Of a stretch of DNA of 6,779 nt, positions 1 through 5,458 are shown in pieces. Source of the DNA: CAZPAH01 sp964584495 (GTDB lineage Bacteria > Krumholzibacteriota > Krumholzibacteriia > Krumholzibacteriales > Krumholzibacteriaceae); contig CAZPAH010000138.1 of the NCBI GenBank assembly GCA_964584495.1, forward strand, positions 1 through 6,779, written 5' to 3'. A program made the translations under genes and the position numbers. The notes below the pieces were generated by a model. The model saw only the letters and a program-made list of their open reading frames with translations, ran no database searches and was not told the origin of the DNA. How positions within the stretch are numbered: position 1 is the first letter of the stretch; each line of letters begins with the position of its first letter.

Positions 1-1
1 G

Positions 2-715
2 GGATATCGGGAGTACCTGCAGGAAGATATGAAGACGGCGCAGACGAGGCTCGAGAACATCGAAGAATTGCTGAATGAGACCGATAGATTCTCCTCGTCC
101 TCGGATGATCCGCGACTGGCAGCCTTTCTGGAGGAGATAGCGCTGCTGAGCGATATAGATACCTTCAAGGATGAGGAGAAGGTAGCCCTCATGACCCTCC
201 ATAATTCGAAAGGATTGGAATTCACGGCCGTCCTGATCACAGGCATTGAGGAAGGATTGTTACCTCACTATTCATCCTTCGATAACGAGGAAGAGCTGGA
301 AGAGGAGAGAAGACTTTTCTACGTCGGGATGACAAGGGCCAGGGATTTTTTGTATCTATTCTGCGCCTCGAGCAGGATGCAGTTCGGCAACTGGACCGGG
401 AACCGTCCTTCCCGCTTTATAGACGAGATTCCAGAATATCTACTGGAGGTTTCCGGGAACTGCGGGCACGCCCACGAGAATAAGGATTTTTTCGCGGAAG
501 TGGACCGGGAGTGCATGGGCAATGAAGAAAAGAGCGTTTCAAGGACCGACAGCCGTTTCAGGGTCGGGGCTTTCGTAGTGCACCCGGCATACGGGGACGG
601 AAGAATAAAAATGATCGAAGGCGACGGCGGCGAAATGAAGGTGACGGTCCAGTTCGTCGGTTATGGAACGAAAAAATTCCTGGCCGCCTACGCACCATTC
701 TCTTTCAGGAGATGA
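2..715 (+). CDS. pcrA: UvrD/PcrA-type DNA helicase, C-terminal part (5' end outside window)
   Basis: Superfamily 1 ATP-dependent 3'-5' DNA helicase of the UvrD/Rep/PcrA group, acting in the cytoplasm in repair and in clearing proteins from DNA. The frame is open from base 2, giving 237 visible residues of a protein usually 650-780 long. Visible residues 13-25 carry the RLENIEELL segment typical of the end of domain 2B. Motif V is TLHNSKGLEF (about bases 185-223). Motif VI is EEERRLFYVGMTRAR (about 302-346), with the arginine expected to contact ATP. After a variable linker comes the C-terminal Tudor-like domain (about 557-700; VGAFVVHPAYGDG, then KVTVQFVGYGTKKFLAAYAP), which in PcrA/UvrD binds RNA polymerase. 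That domain argues against Rep or RecB. PcrA and UvrD cannot be separated from this part alone. It ends at TGA 28 bases before the stop of the convergent next gene. Confidence 0.95.
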   Translation, partial: GYREYLQEDMKTAQTRLENIEELLNETDRFSSSSDDPRLAAFLEEIALLSDIDTFKDEEKVALMTLHNSKGLEFTAVLITGIEEGLLPHYSSFDNEEELEEERRLFYVGMTRARDFLYLFCASSRMQFGNWTGNRPSRFIDEIPEYLLEVSGNCGHAHENKDFFAEVDRECMGNEEKSVSRTDSRFRVGAFVVHPAYGDGRIKMIEGDGGEMKVTVQFVGYGTKKFLAAYAPFSFRR

Positions 716-743
716 GTTTCGGATCGCCCTGGTTTGCCCGACC

Positions 744-2546
744 CTAATAATAAAATCCGTTGCCGAGGGCGGGTTCAAGGGAAGGGCCGAAGTGAAGTAT
801 GGTCCCTGACGAGCCGGTGGCGAACAGGTCGAGGGGCGAGGTGCCCCAGATGCATCTCAGGTGTACCTGCACGGGATTGGGCTCTACGATCCAAGCGGCT
901 CCGTCGTAGGTCAGGATCGCTCCGAACTCCCCGACGGCGTAAACCTCGTTACCGCTGAATCCACATACGCTGAATAGCTTCCGTCTGGTGCCGCTTTCCA
1001 TTTTCACCCATTCGGTTCCATTAAAATTCAAGATGGTGCCGTTGCCGCCGACCGCGAAAACATTGTCGGCCGACGAGCCCCAGATTGCCAGCAACTGTTC
1101 CGAGACGCCGCTGTTCATCGGGGTCCAAGTCGATCCCGCGAGACGGTATATAGAACCGTGATCTCCCGCCACAAAGATCGATTCCGCCGATGCTCCCCAT
1201 ATTCCGTTCAGGTTCTCATCGCCGAGACGAGCCTCTTCCTCCCACTCGATTCCATCGTAGTGAAGGACCTTGCCGCTCATTCCGACGGCGTGGATGTCCC
1301 GTTCGTCCACTCCCCAAACGGCGAAAAGATCGATGCCGGTTCCACCCTGCATGAAATTCCATTTTTCACCATCGTAGTGGAGAATGGTTCCCATGCCGCC
1401 GACCGCGAAGATATTGTTGCGATGTTTTCCCCAGATTCCAAAAATATTGTTATCCGTTCCCGAAGCGATCGATTTCCATGTGGACCTGTCCGAAAAGGCC
1501 GCCGAACCGTTTCGGCCCATCACATGGATCGAGCCGCCTGTTCCGCCGATGCAGTATAGATGCTCCGACACGACACTCCGGATCTTGACCCAGATGTCGC
1601 CGTCGAAAAAAAGAATCGATCCCAGCTCCCCGACGGCGAGTATCGATGTGTCGCAGCTGCCCCAGATGGCATTGACGTTGGTGTTGCATCCGGTTGCCGA
1701 TTCCGACCAGGATGCGCCGTCGAAATAGAGTAGGATGTCCCCGTCGCCGATAACAAAGACACCGCCCCCGGGGGTTCCCCAGATATCAAGCAGCTCGTAG
1801 GGAGCAGGTGCGGCGATCCTTTCCCAGGATAATCCGTCGTAGTGGAGGATGACCCCGGAAGCGCCTGCGGCGTAGATATCGGAACCGGAAGATCCCCATA
1901 TGGAATTGAGATCGGTCGAAACACCGGATTGTACCGGTCCCCAGGTTTGTCCGTCGAAATGGATAATGGTGCCGGACCTTCCGGACGCGTAGACGTCCGT
2001 GGAGGATACCCCCCAGACGGCGCGCAAATCCCGAATTATATCGCAGTTCATTCTTTCCCATCTGAGGCCGGTGTAATGAAGTATGGTTCCGCAGTCGCCC
2101 ACGGCGATGATGTCACCGGAGCCTGTTCCCCAAAGTCCCCTGAGCGAGGTCGAGACGGGTGAAGCCGATATGCTCCATCTCGATCCGTCATAATGGGCAA
2201 TCAGGCCTCCGTCGCCGGCGGCGAAAAGATCATCCCCGGAGCCGCCCCATACGGCATTTAGGTTTTTAAAGGTGTTGCTTGCCTGGCTGCGCCACCCTTC
2301 TCCATCGTAATGCAGGATTATCCCGTTGCTTCCGACTGCGAAGATATTGTCGGGGGAGAAGCCCCATATATCGTTAAGCGGTCCGCCGAATGATTCGAGG
2401 GTCCATCGGTTGACTATCTCGTAGACCGGCCCCGGAGGATCGGGAGCAGGGTTGACGAGCGGGCCTTCGCAGGATAGAGCGAGGGAAAGCTGGAGGATGT
2501 ACAGATAGATGAATGCTCGTGCCCTTTCCCGACATCTGATAGCCAT
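744..2546 (-). CDS. secreted lipoprotein of 14 tandem propeller-type repeats
   Basis: A 600-residue protein with no assignable enzymatic role. Residues 1-26 are a lipoprotein signal: a basic start (MAIRCRERAR), a hydrophobic stretch, and lipobox LALSC with lipid-acceptor Cys26. A Pro-rich spacer follows (27-40). From residue 57 to near the end run 14 repeats built on L-x2-IWG, then DIFAVG, GTILHYDG and a Trp. Repeats 1-7 and 9-13 are exactly 39 residues; repeat 8 is 38 and degenerate. Repeat 14 stops after its GTILHF strand, and its missing last strand seems to be supplied by the NRW segment at 46-48, the closure usual in beta-propellers. No catalytic motif is visible. It probably sits on the outer surface of a membrane as a binding or scaffold protein (inference). 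The ATG at 2544-2546 is chosen because it gives a well-formed signal peptide, although no good ribosome site precedes it. Stop is TAG at 744-746. Confidence 0.88.
   Translation of the reverse strand: MAIRCRERARAFIYLYILQLSLALSCEGPLVNPAPDPPGPVYEIVNRWTLESFGGPLNDIWGFSPDNIFAVGSNGIILHYDGEGWRSQASNTFKNLNAVWGGSGDDLFAAGDGGLIAHYDGSRWSISASPVSTSLRGLWGTGSGDIIAVGDCGTILHYTGLRWERMNCDIIRDLRAVWGVSSTDVYASGRSGTIIHFDGQTWGPVQSGVSTDLNSIWGSSGSDIYAAGASGVILHYDGLSWERIAAPAPYELLDIWGTPGGGVFVIGDGDILLYFDGASWSESATGCNTNVNAIWGSCDTSILAVGELGSILFFDGDIWVKIRSVVSEHLYCIGGTGGSIHVMGRNGSAAFSDRSTWKSIASGTDNNIFGIWGKHRNNIFAVGGMGTILHYDGEKWNFMQGGTGIDLFAVWGVDERDIHAVGMSGKVLHYDGIEWEEEARLGDENLNGIWGASAESIFVAGDHGSIYRLAGSTWTPMNSGVSEQLLAIWGSSADNVFAVGGNGTILNFNGTEWVKMESGTRRKLFSVCGFSGNEVYAVGEFGAILTYDGAAWIVEPNPVQVHLRCIWGTSPLDLFATGSSGTILHFGPSLEPALGNGFYY
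789..2378 (-). repeat. array of fourteen 39-residue coding repeats
   Basis: These bases encode residues 57-586 of the lipoprotein. The unit is 39 codons (117 bases) with fixed spacing: IWG at unit positions 4-6, the DIFAVG-like strand at 11-16, GTILHYDG at 19-26, Trp at 29, then a ten-residue tail often containing SG. Thirteen units are complete and the fourteenth is truncated. The DNA copies have diverged and I saw no long exact duplicates, so the array looks old and selected at protein level rather than recently expanded. Unit 8 (1446-1559) is the outlier: one residue short, IGG in place of IWG, and no HYDG. Confidence 0.9.
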
Positions 2547-2613
2547 CTTGGGCGCCGTCCGTAAAAGATCCGCAAGTCGAAGGCCCGGTATTGATTGAGC
2601 TGTTGGTGAAATT

Positions 2614-2621
2614 CTCTCCTT
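2614..2621 (-). promoter_or_regulatory. strong ribosome-binding-like site with no usable start after it
   Basis: On the minus strand the bases read AAGGAGAG, close to the ideal Shine-Dalgarno sequence and just inside the transcript expected from the promoter at 2634-2662. No ATG, GTG or TTG follows at working distance. The only in-frame candidate is ATT at 2610-2612, three bases after AAGGAG plus AGA, which is too close to be comfortable. Using it would add 22 residues before the ATG at 2546. It may be a relic, a decoy, or chance. Confidence 0.25.
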
Positions 2622-2633
2622 CAGTCCTATGGA

Positions 2634-2662
2634 AAGATAATGAATGCGGCGGGAGCAGTCAA
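2634..2662 (-). promoter_or_regulatory. sigma-70-type promoter for the repeat lipoprotein gene
   Basis: Read on the minus strand, the -35 element is TTGACT (2657-2662, five of six consensus bases), the spacer is exactly 17 bases, and the -10 element is TATCTT (2634-2639, four of six). Transcription would begin near 2627, giving a leader of about 80 bases before the ATG at 2546. The promoter lies just past the end of lemA, so the lipoprotein gene can be expressed apart from the DUF2207-lemA unit. Confidence 0.55.
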
Positions 2663-2700
2663 GGCGGGGAACGGGCCGCAGGAATTCAATCCCGACCGTC

Positions 2701-2726
2701 TCATCCGTTAGGGCCCTGACGGATGA
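2701..2726. repeat. 26-base near-perfect palindrome over the lemA stop codon
   Basis: The two 13-base halves are complementary at 12 of 13 positions. The outer arms are TCATCCGT (2701-2708) and ACGGATGA (2719-2726), with GGGCCC at the centre. The lemA stop (TGA on the minus strand, 2701-2703) lies inside one arm. In RNA it would fold into a hairpin. No T-run follows on either strand, so it is not a classic intrinsic terminator; it could stabilise the mRNA 3' end, help Rho-dependent termination, or be coincidental. Confidence 0.5.
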
Positions 2727-3228
2727 AGTAGTCCTCGGCCTTGAAAGACAGCAGTTTCGATATGAGGATGTTAGGAAATGTGGCGATCATCGTGTTATAG
2801 CGCATGACGGTGTCGTTGTAGAACTGACGGGAAAATCTGATCCCCTCCTCGATGGAGATCAACTCTTCCTGAAGGGAGAGAAAAGACCTGTCCGAGCGCA
2901 GCGTGGGATACGCCTCCGAAACGGCGAGAAGGTTGCCGAGAGAACGGGATAGGGAGTCTTCGGCCCGAGCCTTCTCCGCCAATGAGGCGGCATTAATGGC
3001 CCTTGTCCTCTCCGAAGCGGTCGACAGCCAGGCCGTTCTTTCGTGTGAAGCGTACGATTTAACGAGCTCGACGAGCTCCGGTATAATCGTGTGACGGCGT
3101 TTCAACAGTATCTCTATCTGAGTTCTACCGTTCCTGCACCGTTTTCTGGCCGTTACGAGCCTGTTGAAGGTAATAAAGCTCCAGAAGACGACGCATGCGG
3201 CGATAACGATGAGAATATAAAGTAATAT
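2701..3228 (-). CDS. lemA: LemA-family membrane protein, probable AUA start
   Basis: LemA proteins have one N-terminal membrane helix and a helical-bundle domain; their biochemical role is unknown. Counting from ATA at 3226-3228 the product has 175 residues, close to the usual size of about 185. Residues 1-20 form the membrane helix. The family core follows: FNRLVTARKR (21-30), QIEILLKRRHTIIPELVELVKSYA split across about 37-60, EAYPTLRSD...FLSLQ (about 105-120), YNDTVMRYN (137-145), and FP near 151 with a final AEDYF. The frame has a stop at 3268-3270 and no ATG, GTG or TTG between it and TTG at 3103-3105. That TTG is the Leu codon of LLKRRH, so starting there would remove the membrane helix and conserved residues. 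ATA is chosen because it is preceded at 8 bases by a good ribosome site (3237-3245). A sequencing indel is the alternative. It lies 79 bases after the DUF2207 gene and is probably co-transcribed with it. Confidence 0.85.
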   Translation of the reverse strand: MLLYILIVIAACVVFWSFITFNRLVTARKRCRNGRTQIEILLKRRHTIIPELVELVKSYASHERTAWLSTASERTRAINAASLAEKARAEDSLSRSLGNLLAVSEAYPTLRSDRSFLSLQEELISIEEGIRFSRQFYNDTVMRYNTMIATFPNILISKLLSFKAEDYFIRQGPNG

Positions 3229-3236
3229 GAAGACCG

Positions 3237-3245
3237 CACCCCCTC
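3237..3245 (-). promoter_or_regulatory. ribosome-binding site that decides the lemA start
   Basis: On the minus strand the bases read GAGGGGGTG, which can pair over nine positions with the 16S tail (ideal AAGGAGGTG) if two G-U wobbles are allowed. Eight bases separate it from ATA at 3226-3228. The same alignment for gatA (GGAAGTG) also leaves eight bases before its ATG. This matching geometry is the main reason to place the lemA start at the ATA codon. Confidence 0.5.
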
Positions 3246-3295
3246 GCCGGTTGGGCTGTAGGAAAGCTTAATAAGCCGTTACAAGGACCGTTTCG

Positions 3296-3316
3296 GCCGG
3301 TTATCCGTCAACCGGC
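3296..3316. repeat. hairpin over the DUF2207 gene stop codon
   Basis: A perfect 7-base inverted repeat, GCCGGTT (3296-3302) and AACCGGC (3310-3316), encloses a 7-base loop. The TGA stop of the DUF2207 gene (3308-3310 on the minus strand) falls in the loop and stem edge. There is no T-run after it. It lies between DUF2207 and lemA and could tune the ratio of the two products by partial attenuation or mRNA stabilisation (inference). Part of it matches a 16-base word in the promoter region at 5322-5337. Confidence 0.45.
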
Positions 3317-5257
3317 GCTGCAGCTTCCGCCGCCGCCCCCTCCTCCGCCGCCTCCGCTGAATCCCCCGCCGCTGCTTGTAGAAGTCGATAGGGCCGACGA
3401 TAGGCTCTGGAGGTTGCTTATGGAAGCCGACAGGGAATCGAGTGAGGCGATTCCATCGATCCCCGCGGCGGCCTCGACGCCGAGGGAGGCGGGATAGTAC
3501 CAGCGAGCGACCGGAATTGGAGTATTTGACTCGGCGGCGGCGAGCTTGAGCTTTGAGAGAAACTTGTCGGCCACTCCGAGGGCGGCGGCATACACGAGAT
3601 ATTTCTCCCACATCGGAAGTAGGGAGGGCCCCGCGTCCTTGAGCGCCGAGAAATCGGTCAGAAAGCGTTCGAACGCTTTCCATTTTTTGTATTCTATAGT
3701 AGCTTCTTCCGTCCGCCTTGCGATCGGAATGGAAAGGAAGACCCCCGCCACCATCAACGGGATGCCGGTCAGCATGAGAACCGGATGCCGTATCTGAACG
3801 AAGTACAGGAAAATCAGCAGGGCTCCCATCAGCACGGAAATCAATATAAAGGTCTTTCTGGCCCGTTCGCTTCTTTCATCGTCAAGAGGGAAGTAATCGC
3901 TCTCGAACTTCGTTCTCAGTTGCTTGCCGTGCTTCTCGACGAAACGGAAATATGCGGTTTTTCCTCCGGACTTGCCCCGCGCCCATTTCTGAATATCTTC
4001 GCCGGTGGCCCCGTCGCCGTCGCCGGCTTCGATAAATACCGCTTCGAGAAGATCTCTCTCGAAGGGGATGAGCTCTCTCTCGCTTTGCCCTAAGTTAACC
4101 GGCTTGCCGCCCAAGAGATCTTTGCCCTTTGCGGTCAGCTTGTAGACCAGATGCTCGCTTGAAAATATCAAACCCTGCTTGGATTCTTCGTGGATCGTCA
4201 TGTACCCGAGACGGGAAGCCTCCAGAAGGGAAGAAGCGAAAGCTTTACCCATCGCGGTAGAATGCACCCCGCTCTGCGTCAGGATCGCCGGTATATAGCA
4301 GGGTGGAATCTCTCTGGGAGGTTCACGTTCGTAGTCGTTGTCGTAAGGCACCGACGGTTCCCGGCCGAAACGGATGTAGAACCAGGCAAAGACGGCGAGG
4401 AAGATAATCACGAGGACTATCGATACGGCGACGGCCGCCCTCATCAGCCCGGCCCTTTTCCTCGATTCCTCGATTCGGCGCTCCTGCGCCTTTCTCCACT
4501 TTTCGGTCACTTTTTTCTCGTTTTCTATGAGCCCCGAGTATGTCTGGCCGGAGAGCACCGCCGCGTCGGGGAAAAGATTCGGATCGAGCAGGACCCTCAA
4601 TTCGACTGAAATATTGCGGCCTATGGGGCCCTGAGCGATGTCGGCCCTGTCGAACCGGTCATCGAAATTGAGGGTGCCGGGAGGAGCCTGAGAATGAACG
4701 AATACCTTGAATAGACGGGGGCTCGCATCGGGAGGAATTACTGTAATGTGGACTTTACCTATATACTCGTGCGATCCGGTTATGGCCTTCCAGTAGAACT
4801 GGGCTACGTCGCTGTAGCGTTGAACGGCGTCCGAGATGCGGTACCTTATAAGAAAGCTGCGCGTCGTGTTGGAGGCGCTGTAGAACCACTTGATCCTTTC
4901 GATTCCAGAACCGGAGCTTTTCTGGAATCTTACCGGTGTATTGGCCGGAAGATCCCAGACACCCGAAAAATCGATGCGGTAGGAGCCGTAGTCGCCGGTC
5001 GTTTCTCTTTCGATCTGCGCCCATGAGAAATCTCCATCGAAACGGAAAGACCTGGTCTCCTCCACCTCGGCGCTTCCGTCCCTTTCGAGTCGAAAGACGA
5101 TCTTGATTTCGGGGTGATAAAAGCTTTTCGCCGATACCGCCGAAGAGACGCTTGCGAGCGTCAAGGTGAGAGCCGCGATCGCGAACAGCGCCTCCTTGAG
5201 CCTTTTCCACCTCCTAGGGAAGAATTGATTTTCACGCTTGTAATTATACGATTTCAT
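3308..5257 (-). CDS. DUF2207 (YciQ-like) membrane protein with poly-glycine tail
   Basis: A 649-residue protein of the DUF2207 family, whose molecular function is not established. Residues 1-43 are a signal peptide or first membrane helix (basic start, then ALFAIAALTLTLASVSSAVSA). The extracytoplasmic DUF2207 domain spans about 45-236 and is followed by a charged helical stretch (about 245-270). Membrane segments are at about 273-295, 469-487 and 492-512. The GREP motif follows the first, then PPCYIPAIL, and a soluble middle region. Near the end are the family motifs KKWKAFERFLTDFS and LLPMWEKYLVYAAALGVA. The tail has FSGG and ten consecutive Gly (635-644), ending SCSAG. The start is ATG 5255-5257 rather than ATG 5267-5269: GGAG sits six bases before the inner ATG and nothing sits before the outer one. 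DUF2207 and LemA genes are frequent neighbours, as here. The gene starts the minus-strand unit and is divergent from gatC. Confidence 0.93.
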   Translation of the reverse strand: MKSYNYKRENQFFPRRWKRLKEALFAIAALTLTLASVSSAVSAKSFYHPEIKIVFRLERDGSAEVEETRSFRFDGDFSWAQIERETTGDYGSYRIDFSGVWDLPANTPVRFQKSSGSGIERIKWFYSASNTTRSFLIRYRISDAVQRYSDVAQFYWKAITGSHEYIGKVHITVIPPDASPRLFKVFVHSQAPPGTLNFDDRFDRADIAQGPIGRNISVELRVLLDPNLFPDAAVLSGQTYSGLIENEKKVTEKWRKAQERRIEESRKRAGLMRAAVAVSIVLVIIFLAVFAWFYIRFGREPSVPYDNDYEREPPREIPPCYIPAILTQSGVHSTAMGKAFASSLLEASRLGYMTIHEESKQGLIFSSEHLVYKLTAKGKDLLGGKPVNLGQSERELIPFERDLLEAVFIEAGDGDGATGEDIQKWARGKSGGKTAYFRFVEKHGKQLRTKFESDYFPLDDERSERARKTFILISVLMGALLIFLYFVQIRHPVLMLTGIPLMVAGVFLSIPIARRTEEATIEYKKWKAFERFLTDFSALKDAGPSLLPMWEKYLVYAAALGVADKFLSKLKLAAAESNTPIPVARWYYPASLGVEAAAGIDGIASLDSLSASISNLQSLSSALSTSTSSGGGFSGGGGGGGGGGSCSAG

Positions 5258-5263
5258 GCCTTT

Positions 5264-5267
5264 CTCC
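5264..5267 (-). promoter_or_regulatory. ribosome-binding site selecting the inner ATG of the DUF2207 gene
   Basis: On the minus strand GGAG (5264-5267) lies six bases before ATG 5255-5257. The ATG four codons upstream (5267-5269) overlaps this GGAG and has no Shine-Dalgarno sequence of its own. It would also lie only about 11 bases from the predicted transcription start near 5280. Confidence 0.6.
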
Positions 5268-5286
5268 ATTTGAATGATGATTGCGC

Positions 5287-5315
5287 ATTTTAACGGCAGC
5301 CCTCGGGCCGGTCAA
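5287..5315 (-). promoter_or_regulatory. sigma-70-type promoter for the DUF2207-lemA unit
   Basis: Read on the minus strand, -35 is TTGACC (5310-5315, five of six consensus bases), the spacer is 17 bases, and -10 is TAAAAT (5287-5292, five of six). The start of transcription would be near 5280, giving a leader of about 23 bases to the ATG at 5257. The -35 element lies within a 30-base imperfect palindrome (5308-5337), a position where a bound regulator could block polymerase. Confidence 0.65.
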
Positions 5316-5337
5316 CCGTTAGTTGTCCGTTAACCGG
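5308..5337. repeat. operator-like palindrome and direct repeat in the divergent region
   Basis: The outer arms CCGGTCAAC (5308-5316) and GTTAACCGG (5329-5337) are complementary at eight of nine positions around a 12-base centre. Within it the word CCGTTA occurs twice in direct orientation (5316-5321 and 5327-5332), offset by 11 bases, about one helical turn. It overlaps the -35 element of the DUF2207 promoter. This is the pattern of a regulator-binding site, but no regulator gene is present in the window, so the role is inference. Confidence 0.4.
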
Positions 5338-5344
5338 AGAAATT

Positions 5345-5367
5345 GCCGACGATCTGGGATGATCGGC
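5345..5367. repeat. imperfect inverted repeat between the two divergent promoters
   Basis: Arms GCCGACGATC (5345-5354) and GATGATCGGC (5358-5367) pair at eight of ten positions across a 3-base centre. The site is upstream of both predicted promoters, so it would not be transcribed from either and is better read as a possible protein-binding site than as an RNA hairpin. Confidence 0.3.
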
Positions 5368-5390
5368 GATTTCCGCCTTTCCCATACGTA

Positions 5391-5420
5391 TTGACAGGCC
5401 CGCCCGGGCTTATGTAGAGT
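5391..5420 (+). promoter_or_regulatory. sigma-70-type promoter for gatC-gatA
   Basis: A perfect -35 hexamer TTGACA (5391-5396) is followed by an 18-base spacer and TAGAGT (5415-5420, four of six consensus bases). TATGTA at 5411 is a better A/T match but leaves only 14 bases of spacer. The predicted transcription start is near 5427, about 31 bases before the gatC ATG. Confidence 0.5.
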
Positions 5421-5458
5421 CATGCAGGTTGTTACGGGTTTATCGAAAGGCGCGGATA

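Noticed and set aside
737..773. Possible shared terminator hairpin between the convergent ends of pcrA and the lipoprotein gene
   Set aside because: CCCG-CCCT can pair with AGGGCGGG, but only with a bulged A and a 20-base loop, and no T-run follows on either strand. The 28-base gap (716-743) holds nothing else clear.
1158..1728. Plus-strand open frames inside the repeat lipoprotein gene
   Set aside because: They are antisense to a clearly coding repetitive gene, their translations show no family features, and their openness is explained by the base composition of the repeats.
3103..3105. TTG as the start of lemA
   Set aside because: It is the Leu codon within the conserved LLKRRH motif; starting there removes the membrane helix and family residues encoded in the same open frame upstream.
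3320..3366. CCG/CCT-rich low-complexity tract as a simple DNA repeat
   Set aside because: It is the reverse complement of the glycine codons in the DUF2207 tail, a known family trait, so no separate repeat element is needed.
744..5257. Known anti-phage defence, CRISPR or mobile-element content in the minus-strand block
   Set aside because: No nuclease, transposase, integrase, CRISPR repeat or toxin-antitoxin signature is visible; the block is three envelope proteins.
5267..5269. Outer ATG as the start of the DUF2207 gene
   Set aside because: It has no ribosome site, overlaps the GGAG that serves the inner ATG at 5255-5257, and would leave a leader of only about 11 bases.
5429..5431. TTG as an earlier start of gatC
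   Set aside because: It adds ten residues unlike GatC and coincides with the predicted transcription start; ATG 5459 gives the normal length.
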